Shown here: positions 9,639 to 18,683 of the stretch, piece after piece
How positions within the stretch are numbered: position 1 is the stretch's first letter
How the letters are laid out: each line of letters opens with the position of its first letter
The notes under the pieces: model-generated
The model's input: only the letters and a program-made list of their open reading frames with translations
Database searches by the model: none
Told to the model about the DNA's origin: nothing
Assembly: GCA_963848175.1 (NCBI GenBank)
Contig: CAWKCO010000011.1
Location: 558,001 to 622,000 of the forward strand
Origin: JAMZMI01 sp963848175
Lineage (GTDB): Bacteria > Bacteroidota > Bacteroidia > Cytophagales > Cyclobacteriaceae
DNA: 64,000 nt
Reading direction: 5' to 3'
Position numbers and translations under genes: made by a program

Positions 9639-10467
9639 TAGAAATCCCGGGATTGTCCAAAATTTCTACCGTACCCGTGGCTTCACAGCTTTGTGCATCC
9701 GTCACCTTCACTAAGTAGGATCCTCCTGCCAAGCGCTCTGGATTTACAGTAACACCAGCGGCAGTCACCCAAAGGGTATCATAAGGCGCAGTACCTCCCG
9801 TGATCTGCACAGTGGCCAATCCATTAGTCTGTCCGCAATCTGCCGCTACTGCTGATGTCGTCAGTAACAAAGGCTCTGGTGCTATGAAATCAATCCATAG
9901 CGTATCTGATTTACAAGTAGCTGTGGAAGTCTGAGATGCGGTAAACCCAACTCTGACTTCAGCCAAATCTTCGAAAAATCCAGAAGTATTAGAGCTGCCA
10001 CCGATCTTCTGATAGGTAATACCCGTCAGATTGCTTGTAAGGTTGATGGATCCATCGTTAGCGCCATCACACGATGGATGGCTGATAGATGTTGTAGATA
10101 GCGTAAGCTGCTGCTCCGTGATCTCAAAAGTTCCGCTAGTAGGGCAGGAGCCGTCAGGTAGGGAAATAACTACCGTGTGCGTACCGACTGACAGGTTTTT
10201 AATCAATAATGGATTCGGAGATAAATCAGCAGGTGCGCTACCATCGAGTGAATAAGATTTTAGTTGCGTGCCCCATCCTCCTGATACCGAAATAGTCGCT
10301 TTGCCACTATTCGGTAAGCCGCATTGTGCCGCCACTGTTGCAAAAGTGATAGACATAGGCATTGCTGGTTGTGCTATGCTCAACTCTTTAGGAGTTGCTG
10401 TCTGAGCAAAGCCATCTAAGGTGTAAGTAGCGGAAAGCTCATAGGTTCCTTTATCCAATCCTGTCAT
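9577..10467 (-). CDS. SprB-repeat adhesin segment
   Basis: This is a 296-residue segment of the giant adhesin with about four SprB-like repeats (HPSCDGANDGSINLTSN, ADCGQTNGLATVQITGG). It ends in a frameshift inside a repeat, and the repeat continues in the 5847-9638 frame. It has no start of its own; the Met at 10467 is internal. Confidence 0.7.
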   Translation of the reverse strand: MTGLDKGTYELSATYTLDGFAQTATPKELSIAQPAMPMSITFATVAAQCGLPNSGKATISVSGGWGTQLKSYSLDGSAPADLSPNPLLIKNLSVGTHTVVISLPDGSCPTSGTFEITEQQLTLSTTSISHPSCDGANDGSINLTSNLTGITYQKIGGSSNTSGFFEDLAEVRVGFTASQTSTATCKSDTLWIDFIAPEPLLLTTSAVAADCGQTNGLATVQITGGTAPYDTLWVTAAGVTVNPERLAGGSYLVKVTDAQSCEATGTVEILDNPGISIASINLLPATCEATDGSVGF

Positions 10468-10494
10468 GGGTGGGATGACGCCAGAGGTGATAGC

Positions 10495-10890
10495 TTATAT
10501 TGCCTGTTTCGCTGGTATTGAGTTCTTCCAGGTCATTTCAACGGCGCTCCAATCTATTTCTTCTCCTGGATTTTGCTGAGCCAGTACCAACTCGGGCTGG
10601 ATCATTCCATCACTACCATCGTAGCAGCTAATATCCGTTTTGGTACTTGTCTCCAAAGAGATGGTGCGCCCTTCGGGAATGGTGATGTCAATCGTTTTCA
10701 GACAAAATTCGGATTGACCAGTAGCAAAATTGGAAGTGTCGCGCAGGTAGATCGTGTACTCCCCTGCAGCCAGGCCGGAAACGGTAAAATCGGGGGAGTC
10801 TGGACTAGAACCAAAATTGCTACCCATCAGTAGAAAACTCATACTTCGAGCTTCCGCGACCTCCACTGGCTTGGACGGTGAGTGAGCCAT
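10495..10890 (-). CDS. SprB-repeat adhesin segment
   Basis: This 131-residue fragment of the giant adhesin has a repeat core (GLAAGEYTIYLRDTSN) and the start of the next repeat (DISCYDGSDGMIQPEL). Its frame ends at 10,495 and the sequence resumes in another frame at 10,467. The interval 10,891-11,158 upstream carries further repeat-like sequence split over frames. Confidence 0.6.
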   Translation of the reverse strand: MAHSPSKPVEVAEARSMSFLLMGSNFGSSPDSPDFTVSGLAAGEYTIYLRDTSNFATGQSEFCLKTIDITIPEGRTISLETSTKTDISCYDGSDGMIQPELVLAQQNPGEEIDWSAVEMTWKNSIPAKQAI

Positions 10891-11158
10891 TGCTCATGTC
10901 TTCAAAAGTGGGCGGGTAGTGGTGATGGAATCCAGATTAAGCACACTAGGGCAATCAACTGGATATTGTGATCTGATTTCGTCCTGGAGCTATTCTACAA
11001 CTGTTTTCGCCCTGTACTAAAAGGGTATAGAATTGACCTAAATTTGTTTGGGTCAGGTCTTTGATCGTGTCTGTTAATAAATGGGTGTTATAAGTAGAAT
11101 CTGGAAGACCATTTCCTGATAAGATCAAGTTCACACTTCCATCTGCAAATAGTTATGA

Positions 11159-11746
11159 TCACTTACTGTAAAGACAATCATCCCGTCGGTACCTCCATCG
11201 CATGAAGGCGGGATGGTTTTGATCTATTTCTAAGGTGAGAGAATCTCGATACGGTTGCATTATGACCGTTGTTTCTACGGGACAGCCCTTGTCGCTTTTT
11301 ATCGCATCTTTCACCTGGATGTAATACGTTTTGGACTGCAAAAGAGCAGCTGACTTACCAGTAAAAGTCGCGACGGCCGACACACCGACTATACTGTCTA
11401 AATATGGCTCTGACGGATTTTCTTTTATGTAGTAGGTGTATTCACCAGAAGAAGGTATTCCGCCAGTTGCCGTAATTGTGATTGTTCCATTCTGATCCAA
11501 AGCGCAAAGGGGTGCGGTTGCCGTGATACTGCTGATGATAAGTGAATCCGGCTCATCTAGAATAAAAGTACCAGTTGCAGATTGGCAATTTTGCTCATCT
11601 TTGATGTAGTAGCTGTAATCGCCAGCGGGAAGATCGAAAGAAAGCGTGTCATTGGCTGGAAAAGTCTTCAACGTCGAATCTGTATCAAAACTGTCCGTAA
11701 GTCCATAATATAAAATATATCCAGCAGAATCCCCTCCTTTCAGCAT
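11159..11746 (-). CDS. SprB-repeat adhesin segment
   Basis: This 195-residue segment shows repeat ends like LPAGDYSYYIKDEQNC and repeat starts like APLCALDQNGTITITATGG. It overlaps the next upstream segment by 62 bases across a frameshift near 11,700-11,745, where the upstream frame reads KNDNAEVTFYAERRGF and this frame continues LKGGDSAGYILYYGL. Confidence 0.6.
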   Translation of the reverse strand: MLKGGDSAGYILYYGLTDSFDTDSTLKTFPANDTLSFDLPAGDYSYYIKDEQNCQSATGTFILDEPDSLIISSITATAPLCALDQNGTITITATGGIPSSGEYTYYIKENPSEPYLDSIVGVSAVATFTGKSAALLQSKTYYIQVKDAIKSDKGCPVETTVIMQPYRDSLTLEIDQNHPAFMRWRYRRDDCLYSK

Positions 11747-12227
11747 AAAAGGTCACTTCCGCATTATCATTTTTACAGCCAATATTATATCCTGTTGCAA
11801 CTATAGGTGCAGTATCACTGACTTCTACCTGAGTAGGTCTGGTTAATGTGAGTGTGGTATCAAAACTACATCCCAATTCATCAACCACCCAGACAGTATA
11901 GGTACTGGAAGCAGCGGCTACAGGTATATTATCAAAGAGTTTCTCTGTAGCTCCATACTGTAGAGCAATGGTGTCGTCTACCCCCTCAATAAGAAAAAAG
12001 TCATACAAGCCAACTCCTCCTGACGGCTCAATTTTGATCTGACCTAAACTATCGCCACTGCACTTCACACTTGCACCATGTCCATAGGTAACAACATGGT
12101 GAACCGTATCAATTTTAAGTGTATCAGGGTTGGTTAATTTAAAAGTAGTTGTAACTGGATCGCAATCATTGGCGTCTGTTAAACTGAGGGTGTAATCCCC
12201 ATAGGTAAAAGCACTATCCAGACCCAA
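11685..12227 (-). CDS. SprB-repeat adhesin segment
   Basis: This 180-residue segment of the giant adhesin includes FTYGDYTLSLTDANDC and VKCSGDSLGQIKIEPSGG, typical SprB repeat borders. Both ends are frameshifts. It shows no independent gene features. Confidence 0.6.
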   Translation of the reverse strand: MGLDSAFTYGDYTLSLTDANDCDPVTTTFKLTNPDTLKIDTVHHVVTYGHGASVKCSGDSLGQIKIEPSGGVGLYDFFLIEGVDDTIALQYGATEKLFDNIPVAAASSTYTVWVVDELGCSFDTTLTLTRPTQVEVSDTAPIVATGYNIGCKNDNAEVTFYAERRGFCWIYFILWTYGQF

Positions 12228-12355
12228 TGTTGATATTTAGTAAGGACGATGAAGTGGTGATTGTGGTATCAGCCTTATTGGGTTTGTTTATGGTCAATTC
12301 ATAATCCGTTGTTCCGCCTGATAAGGAGATTTGGAGAATTGCGAGCGTATCATTT

Positions 12356-12610
12356 CTACATTTTACATAAAATCCTGCACCAGAGATGAATTTTACATTG
12401 CCTGAGGTGAAAGATGCCTCCTCTATTGTGCTGATGGCGAGAGCGAGTTGGTTGGCTAATCACTATAATAGAATCATAAAAGGTCTTATTACATTCGGCA
12501 GCATCAGTTATTTTGGGAAAGTAATTGCCCGCAGGAAGGGTGGAGAAGGTAAAAGGTGAAGTGCTGATCGATTCTACCAAAGAACTATCTGCTTTCTTGA
12601 ATAAATCCAT
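12356..12610 (-). CDS. SprB-repeat adhesin fragment
   Basis: This 84-residue piece is recognisable only by the repeat tail LPAGNYFPKITDAAEC. The last about 25 residues are out-of-frame read-through. It lies between frameshifts at about 12,440 and 12,640. Confidence 0.45.
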   Translation of the reverse strand: MDLFKKADSSLVESISTSPFTFSTLPAGNYFPKITDAAECNKTFYDSIIVISQPTRSRHQHNRGGIFHLRQCKIHLWCRILCKM

Positions 12611-12674
12611 GGTATAAGGTGATTTTCCTCCGGCGGGGGTGATAGTGATTTTCCGTCACTCACCATCTGGCAGG

Positions 12675-13421
12675 TTACTTGTATCTTCTCGAAGTAGAAA
12701 TAGTGATGGCGGCTGTTACATCATCTGGGACTGTAATTGCTATCGCTTGTTCTTTATTATTTCCTTTGCAATCTGTGAGCTTCAAGGTGTAATTTCCCCG
12801 AATGAGATTTCTGAGTTCAAAAGTTCGATTTGTGTTATCTAAATCATCCAAACTAACGGAATCACTCCAATCGCTATTATCGGTGATGCGGGTAAGCAAG
12901 GATGTAAATGGCGCGAGTCCACCAGCCACACTATACGTCAAAGTAGCTTCACCATCATAGCACAATAAGTCAGGAGTGTTACTTGCATTTGATGTTACAC
13001 TCATACTAGGAATTGCCGATACAGTAAGTGCCACAGGGCTATCTCCGGTAGATGAGTATGTCGACGCTATCGCTAGATTGCTACAATTATCAGTAAAGTC
13101 GATATAGTAAGAGCCCGGGGCAATTTCTAGCGTGTCATTGGTAGTTGACGTGATAGCACGATTTAAAAAAGTGTCGTCTTCTGAATTTGTAATCTTGGCA
13201 GTAAAATCAATACTTCCTGATGATTTTTGAATATTACTAAAAACAATTTTTCCGTTACCATTGCAGCCTTCTTGGAGGGAAGAAGAGGTTACGGATGTGA
13301 CGGGAATGGCATTTAACTCAACCCAAATACTATCAATACAAATTGCGTCAATTTGATAGTAGATGTATTGTGAGCCACCTAAGTTATCAAGAACACTATC
13401 TGTTGAATAGATACAGACCAT
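12675..13421 (-). CDS. SprB-repeat adhesin segment
   Basis: This 248-residue segment has three repeat modules; visible motifs are LQEGCNGNGKIVFSN, LLCYDGEATLTYSVAGG and NLIRGNYTLKLTDC. It overlaps the N-terminal segment by 26 bases across a frameshift near 13,400. Confidence 0.65.
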   Translation of the reverse strand: MVCIYSTDSVLDNLGGSQYIYYQIDAICIDSIWVELNAIPVTSVTSSSLQEGCNGNGKIVFSNIQKSSGSIDFTAKITNSEDDTFLNRAITSTTNDTLEIAPGSYYIDFTDNCSNLAIASTYSSTGDSPVALTVSAIPSMSVTSNASNTPDLLCYDGEATLTYSVAGGLAPFTSLLTRITDNSDWSDSVSLDDLDNTNRTFELRNLIRGNYTLKLTDCKGNNKEQAIAITVPDDVTAAITISTSRRYK

Positions 13422-14997
13422 TTTTCGCCGAACTATATGTCACAGTTTGATCAAATGCTCCTCGCGTAAAGGTTACTTTTCCATTAGTTGCGGGTGTTGT
13501 GCTACAGGTAGGATGAAGGACTGATGGAGTGGGGGCTATATTGACTCCTTCAGGAATATTCATAAATCGAGGGACTGCACTTGATAACGTTAAAGTATCA
13601 CATCCGTCCGTAACATTAAATTCATACGCTCCGCTGGGAAAGCCTCTTAGCTCATTAGCTACTGACGTATACACATTATCCCCATTTTTCTTCCACTTAA
13701 ATCGAGCAGTATCAGAGACAGCTCCTTCCCACTTAAACTGGAGTTGCCCATTACTATTCCCTTTACAAGATGGAGCTAAGGGGGTAATTGTAATACTAGC
13801 AACAGTTAGAGCGGTGTAGGTGGGTTCAAAAATTTCGAACGTATCCCTAACTATACATGCTAAAGGGACATTATTTAGCTGAGATTCAATTTTCAATATA
13901 TAAATTCCCGCTCCTAATTTTGGTTTTGTTTTATTACCATACTCATCAGTTACAGATGTGGTATCAGAAAGAACAAATTCCCTCGCCAAAGTTTTATTTT
14001 CGTAATTATATACCCCCTTTTCACACCTGAGGATATCACGAATTTCAACTTGTACCGTGGGGTCATCAGCACATCCCCCTTGTGTTAAGTCTAAACTATA
14101 ACTATTAATTGTATAAACATATTTAAAATTTCCTGTAAACGTTGGAAGAGGTGCATCATGAGTAATTTTTACAGTACCATTGGTTCCATTTTTACAAGTA
14201 GGAGAATTTGGAGCAATCGCCACTTCTGGTGGTTTTGGATAAAAAGTAAAACTTTTGGCTTCTGTCTCATCAGGAAAGGCCGTGCAACGTGGAGAAGGGT
14301 CATTCACCTTAAACCAATACTTGAAATTATAGCGATTATCAGAAGCATCAGGTGGCAGTTCGTCCAATGAAACTCTCACGATTGCAGAATTACTAAATTG
14401 TTTCAATAATTCAAAATCACCCGTGAGTGGATTTTGAACCATTAGATCACAAGGGTTGCATGACAATTGTCCTCCCATAGTCAATGCTACCTCTTGAGGA
14501 CAGCTATCACCACGACGTGTATTAAGTTCTAAAGACCAAACTTTCGGCGTTAATACCGAAACTGGAATTACATATTCATATATTTCAGAACCATTATCAG
14601 GAGTGGTTGTGAAATATTCCCATTGATAAAATGTTAGCGTTTCGTCTCTTATCCCTGATATAGTTTTTCCCATTGAAGCATTGTAAGGCCAATAGGCTTC
14701 TATTCTCCGTGAACCCGAAGTGCCTTGACGAACTATACCAGTAGAACTTGCACACCATGTTTCTCCATCTAAATCATTTGAGCAAAGAGGATTGAGATTT
14801 ATAAACTCCCCTGGGCAGATTATATATTCTATTTCATCACTTACACATCCTTGTCTACCACTAGAAAAGTGTGAGTTATTACCCAATGGTGGTAATTGAC
14901 ATAGCTGCACCGACTGTGAAAGTACTCTACTCGTTAAGCCTAAAAGTAAAAGACCTAATAACTTACCATACATCCTTATGCTTAACAACCTTCCCAT
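13396..14997 (-). CDS. SprB-repeat adhesin, N-terminal segment with signal peptide
   Basis: The ATG at 14,997 shares its A with the stop TGA of the fibronectin gene (TGATG), so the two are translationally coupled. An in-frame TTG one codon upstream is less likely. The N-terminus has a hydrophobic export signal (MYGKLLGLLLLGLTSRVLSQ). A cysteine-rich head of about 230 residues follows, then the first SprB repeats (SPTCKNGTNGTVKI, APSCKGNSNGQLQF, HPTCSTTPATNGKVTF). The head matches no family I recognise. The frame breaks near 13,420. Confidence 0.75.
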   Translation of the reverse strand: MGRLLSIRMYGKLLGLLLLGLTSRVLSQSVQLCQLPPLGNNSHFSSGRQGCVSDEIEYIICPGEFINLNPLCSNDLDGETWCASSTGIVRQGTSGSRRIEAYWPYNASMGKTISGIRDETLTFYQWEYFTTTPDNGSEIYEYVIPVSVLTPKVWSLELNTRRGDSCPQEVALTMGGQLSCNPCDLMVQNPLTGDFELLKQFSNSAIVRVSLDELPPDASDNRYNFKYWFKVNDPSPRCTAFPDETEAKSFTFYPKPPEVAIAPNSPTCKNGTNGTVKITHDAPLPTFTGNFKYVYTINSYSLDLTQGGCADDPTVQVEIRDILRCEKGVYNYENKTLAREFVLSDTTSVTDEYGNKTKPKLGAGIYILKIESQLNNVPLACIVRDTFEIFEPTYTALTVASITITPLAPSCKGNSNGQLQFKWEGAVSDTARFKWKKNGDNVYTSVANELRGFPSGAYEFNVTDGCDTLTLSSAVPRFMNIPEGVNIAPTPSVLHPTCSTTPATNGKVTFTRGAFDQTVTYSSAKNGLYLFNR

Positions 14998-15404
14998 CAA
15001 AACTCAATTTTAATTTTCTTAGAAAACATGGATTTTTCTCCAGTGGAGAAAACTGCCTGTACGGTATAATATACGCCCTCATCAGCCGTACTGAGCGGGT
15101 CTATCAGCTCTGTGGCAGCTTGCTGCTTGTAGAGTCTCGGCACACCATCGGCTCGGGTCTTATAGATGCTATAGCCTGTCACCTCTGGCTGGTTATAGGT
15201 CCAACTAAGCCGCACTTGCTTCTTTGCCCGGTCCACCACATAGGCAATCTCCTTCACTGGAGGATAGCCCGTATGCGATCGCCGCTTCATGGTCACAGGA
15301 GCTGCCGGAGCAGATTCTAACCCATCGTCATCCACAGCTATAATAGTATAAGCATATCGCTCATTGTGAACTGCCGTGGCATCCAGATGAGTGCCCTGCG
15401 TCAC
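14997..15404 (-). CDS. Fibronectin type III protein, C-terminal segment
   Basis: The 135-residue frame completes the fibronectin protein after a frameshift at about 15,430. It contains one and a half Fn3 domains (ERYAYTIIAVDDDGLES; QVRLSWTYNQPEVTGYSIYK) and ends at the TGA that overlaps the start of the giant adhesin. There is no T9SS sorting domain at the C-terminus, so the protein may stay in the periplasm or be carried by a partner. Confidence 0.75.
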   Translation of the reverse strand: MTQGTHLDATAVHNERYAYTIIAVDDDGLESAPAAPVTMKRRSHTGYPPVKEIAYVVDRAKKQVRLSWTYNQPEVTGYSIYKTRADGVPRLYKQQAATELIDPLSTADEGVYYTVQAVFSTGEKSMFSKKIKIEF

Positions 15405-15433
15405 GGTATCTGCCGCTGGTTTTGGGAAGCTGC

Positions 15434-17152
15434 TTACAAAACTCCATTCGGTATCTTCAGGTGTTTTCCGAATACAATGAAATGCTGCACTACATCGGTA
15501 CTGGAGCTATAAGTCCACGTGAGTGCTACACCCAGCGAGTCATTAGAGATGGCTTTAAACACGGATGGCACTGGCGGAATGATATCGGGCTTTTTCAGCT
15601 CCAAAATCTCAGAGAATCCCGATGGGTTATATCTGCGATCATAAGCCTCCACACGGTAATAAATGGTCTCGGTAAGATTTTCCAAATAGATACTATCGGT
15701 ATAAGCATTCGTAGTTAGGTACTCACCCGGCAAGACCACAAAGTCCGCGTCGCGCTGATTGGCTTTAAATATTTTATAGCCCAGCAAATCGCTCTCAGGT
15801 GGTGCATCCCAAGAAATAGACACGATACCTCTAACTGTGATATTTCCTTTAAGTCCTATCGGGATACTTGGAGGGATGCTATCTTCCAACTGCACTAGGT
15901 AAGGAAAAGAGGTACGTGTACGTCCGTAGCGGTCTTTGGCCTGGATCTGATAATAGCCAGAGCTGTTGGGGGTGGGGTCCCATGCTTCTCTCAGCTTGGG
16001 GTTTATATCGTTGGCGATCTCTACCAGTGGAGCAGTAGTGGTAGTCTGGCGCAAGAGGGAGATCGACTGCAAAAGCGGATGATCGGCCATTTGCCATTGT
16101 AGCTGTACCTGTCCGTCTATCACCTCATGTCCCGAGATGAAAGGGCTGACCACAAAGGCAGGGAGTCCACTCCCAGTAATGGTATCGGACGGCACTCCTT
16201 TTTCTCCAAAGGCATCTACACCTATTACCCGGTAATGGTAGGTTTTGTCGTTGGTGCTCAGGCTGTCATATTTGTAGTATCTGTTTTGTGGGTTTTTCTC
16301 ATAGGCCTGCACGATGGGCACCTCGGTGAGGGGCTCAAAGTTCTTTCCATCTTCTGATCGCTCTACCCAGTAGGTATTGTAGATATTGTCGAGGATCTCT
16401 CCATTCCAGCTGATCAAGGCAGTCTGGTCGTTGAACTCTACCCGTACTTCTTTGGGCTGTGGCAGCTCACGAATATCTTCCATGCCAATAAAAAGCTTGG
16501 CTGTATCGGCAGAATAGATGTCTGGAGGAATGTTGGCATAGATGCGATAGAGGTATTTTTGATCGGCATAGACCTCTTCATCTTTATAATACAAACCCGA
16601 GAGTTTGGCGGCATCTACGGACAGATCGCCCGCATAGAGCGCAAAAGAAAAGCGGTTTTCTATCTCACGGGAAGTATTGATGATCCGGGCAATATCTGAG
16701 GAGTAGGCCTCTTCCATTTCAAAGGATTCGCCATAGATGGCCTGTGCGGCTATGGCCACATAGTCATCTTCTATCCACGGCTTCCATTCTTGGAGCGGGG
16801 CAGGTTTAATCGGCTTTTCAGTAAGCACTTTGGTCACCGGATTTTTGAGTAGTTTGCCATTCTCCATCAGTAGCACCCGCTCAATGGTGTAGCCATATTT
16901 ATTGGAGAGTTGCCAGAGGGCTGGTTTGTCAGGCGCCCAGCGTAATATTATTCCTGTTGGAGTCGCCTTCCCCTGTACTTGTACCGAGGCGGTGGGGTTG
17001 TCAGCGGTTGGTGCTTGAGCATTTAGCCTAGATGCGGAGCAGAGTAGCAGAAGCGCTATAAGGGTTAAGCAGTTGGCTATTGGCTTTTGGCTATTGGCTT
17101 TATGTGAATAACACCTCGTAAATGAGAAAACAAGCAAGCACTTAGCCATCAT
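15434..17152 (-). CDS. Fibronectin type III repeat exported protein, N-terminal segment
   Basis: About 570 residues are encoded. I choose the ATG pair at 17,152/17,149 because it gives a signal peptide whose hydrophobic core (LTLIALLLLC) ends at SRLNA-Q; the frame is open further, to 17,368. At least four Fn3-like domains follow (IILRWAPDKPALW..., ALISWNGEILDNIYNTYWVE, VSISWDAPPESDLLGYKIFK, VALTWTYSSSTDVVQHFIVF). The signal-peptide n-region is encoded by a copy of an extragenic word repeat. It lies between the large unknown gene and the giant adhesin in one operon, so the three products probably work together at the surface. Confidence 0.75.
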   Translation of the reverse strand: MMAKCLLVFSFTRCYSHKANSQKPIANCLTLIALLLLCSASRLNAQAPTADNPTASVQVQGKATPTGIILRWAPDKPALWQLSNKYGYTIERVLLMENGKLLKNPVTKVLTEKPIKPAPLQEWKPWIEDDYVAIAAQAIYGESFEMEEAYSSDIARIINTSREIENRFSFALYAGDLSVDAAKLSGLYYKDEEVYADQKYLYRIYANIPPDIYSADTAKLFIGMEDIRELPQPKEVRVEFNDQTALISWNGEILDNIYNTYWVERSEDGKNFEPLTEVPIVQAYEKNPQNRYYKYDSLSTNDKTYHYRVIGVDAFGEKGVPSDTITGSGLPAFVVSPFISGHEVIDGQVQLQWQMADHPLLQSISLLRQTTTTAPLVEIANDINPKLREAWDPTPNSSGYYQIQAKDRYGRTRTSFPYLVQLEDSIPPSIPIGLKGNITVRGIVSISWDAPPESDLLGYKIFKANQRDADFVVLPGEYLTTNAYTDSIYLENLTETIYYRVEAYDRRYNPSGFSEILELKKPDIIPPVPSVFKAISNDSLGVALTWTYSSSTDVVQHFIVFGKHLKIPNGVL

Positions 17153-17352
17153 CTGTTGGCGATTGGACTCTCTGCATCTATCGTTCCTTCTGATTTGGAT
17201 ATCTGAAAGTGCCAAGCAGTTGGCTACTGGCTTTTGGCTATAGGCTTTTTGTGAAAAGCAGAAAAACAATAAAAATTTACTTACTATCCGCCCTACACGC
17301 TCAGCGTGGCAATGTATGTAGAGCCAAATGCTAACAGCTAAAAGCCAACCGC
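17066..17352. repeat. Degenerate AGCCAAAAGCCAATAGCC-type words, three sites
   Basis: Two direct copies of about 40 bp (17,069-17,108 and 17,215-17,256) share AAGCAGTTGGCTAxTGGC, TTTTGGCTATxGGCTTT and TGTGAA. A shorter remnant (AAAAGCCAACCGCC) lies at 17,340-17,353. The first copy is inside the signal-peptide coding region of the fibronectin gene. Such short, gene-edge word repeats are common in Bacteroidota genomes. Confidence 0.6.
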
Positions 17353-17369
17353 CAAAATCGTTAAACATA

Positions 17370-17418
17370 TAGCGGTAAGCGTCAAAGCGTAGGGCGTAAG
17401 GCGGTAAGTATATTTCGC
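17370..17418. repeat. Short GCGTAAG/GCGGTAAG word repeat
   Basis: GCGGTAAGCG, AAAGCGTAGGGCGTAAG and GCGGTAAG follow one another between the end of the large unknown gene and the fibronectin gene. This is a second, unrelated word family in the same 350-bp intergenic stretch. Confidence 0.5.
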
Positions 17419-17429
17419 ATCATTTCTCC

Positions 17430-18227
17430 TTAATAAATTGGATTCATCACATTGTAACTAAAGGTAGAAGTAACTGCTCCTGTACCTGGCAGAGTATAGT
17501 TCACCTTGATGGGATAAGCTCCACCTTCAACCATCGGGAAGTTGCCTTCCAAAAGTTTTTTCACACGACCAGAGGATCCGCCATTGGCATACATTGAAGC
17601 AGCCTGATTGGACAAATCGACATAATCGTCATACATGTATTTGGCCGGCGTGTGGCTGAGGGTTCCTTCAGGTCTTGGCAGATTGGCAGCTCCTGCATAG
17701 ATGGCATCCTTAGCTACACTTACATTATAAGGGTATTGCCATAGATAGACCGCTTTCACTGGGATAATGCCAAGGTCATTTACATCTCTATTGCTGGCTC
17801 TGATGCGAAGTGTTCCATTTATCGGATAATCCGCATAGATCTTCGGATAAATCTTGTTTTTGTACCACGGCACATTGGATGGATCGGCCTCTAGTGTGAT
17901 TAATTGCACTATTTCGTCATTGCCGAATGGCTCAGTACCTGTAAGGTTCACTCCTACTCTGTGTACTAGAATACTCAAGGGATCACGAAAGTGAATGCCT
18001 GAAATCACCGCAGCTGCTTTGTCTGCAAAACGGTCGTAGTTGCTCACACGGAAAAAGGCATTGAAATAATTCTGCTCTTCATAATTCGTCACTGTGCCTT
18101 CTGCAGTACGCGTACGCATTTTTGCCTCACTTTCTCCGTCCCCTCCTCCTATATCCACACTGGTACTGTCCACCGTGATATTGCCTTCTATCTGTGTGGT
18201 GACAGTTGGTATACCTACTACATCCAT
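17430..18227 (-). CDS. Large unknown exported protein, C-terminal segment
   Basis: The 265 residues end the unknown protein (TSTFSYNVMNPIY). The segment has extracellular-type composition with many Asp, Asn, Tyr and Gly and no cysteine. It carries no CHU_C or type A sorting domain, so if it reaches the surface it does so by another route. Confidence 0.6.
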   Translation of the reverse strand: MDVVGIPTVTTQIEGNITVDSTSVDIGGGDGESEAKMRTRTAEGTVTNYEEQNYFNAFFRVSNYDRFADKAAAVISGIHFRDPLSILVHRVGVNLTGTEPFGNDEIVQLITLEADPSNVPWYKNKIYPKIYADYPINGTLRIRASNRDVNDLGIIPVKAVYLWQYPYNVSVAKDAIYAGAANLPRPEGTLSHTPAKYMYDDYVDLSNQAASMYANGGSSGRVKKLLEGNFPMVEGGAYPIKVNYTLPGTGAVTSTFSYNVMNPIY

Positions 18228-18296
18228 GGTATAAACTTTCCCATTGATCAGATCAGTAGGGATGCTAAGCTAACTGGTTATCGGCAGTGTTGTAGC

Positions 18297-18683
18297 TCAT
18301 GCTCGCTTCCTTGGCATTGGTGCCCGTAGCAAAGCGGACTTTGCTTGTAAAGTTGGGTCTTCAAAAAGATAACTTTGCCCTTGAATCAACTTGATGTATC
18401 CGGAGGTGTGCTCTTCTGGATAGTAATTGACCATAGCCTGGAGCGGATACATATACGCTATGTTTCTCTCTGGGATGTAGTCTGGTGCTTTGTCTGTTTT
18501 GAAGCTCAGCTCATGTACTTCTTTGAGATCCTGCCCTTCTACCTGGCTATTGACCCACTGTCCATTTTTATACTCTTGGAAAATCGCCACTAGTCTCAAT
18601 TTCACATCCGACTCGGAAGGTAAAATTTCTTTTGGTCGGAGCACAGCAGTCAGCTGATCATCGCTCCATTTTATTGTGTGCAT
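18297..18683 (-). CDS. Large unknown exported protein, segment
   Basis: This 128-residue piece (VKLRLVAIFQEYKNGQWVNS; YMYPLQAMVNYYPEE) overlaps the next upstream piece by 26 bases at a frameshift near 18,670. The last about 20 residues are read-through. No family is recognised. Confidence 0.5.
   Translation of the reverse strand: MHTIKWSDDQLTAVLRPKEILPSESDVKLRLVAIFQEYKNGQWVNSQVEGQDLKEVHELSFKTDKAPDYIPERNIAYMYPLQAMVNYYPEEHTSGYIKLIQGQSYLFEDPTLQAKSALLRAPMPRKRA

Larger units (their letters stand above)
5847..14997 (-). pseudogene. Giant SprB-repeat adhesin gene, whole span, broken by about nine frameshifts
   Basis: Read as one locus, this is about 9.15 kb coding for roughly 3000 residues: signal peptide, a long chain of SprB-like repeats and PKD-like modules, and a type A T9SS sorting domain. 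SprB is the mobile gliding adhesin of Flavobacterium johnsoniae; this protein shares the repeat family but is not shown to be its orthologue. Open segments are listed separately. Stretches 10,891-11,158 and 12,228-12,355 also look like repeat coding sequence but are split between frames. At the joints the repeat motif resumes in register. That argues for small indels in a once-continuous gene rather than separate genes. The last 3.8 kb is intact. Confidence 0.75.
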
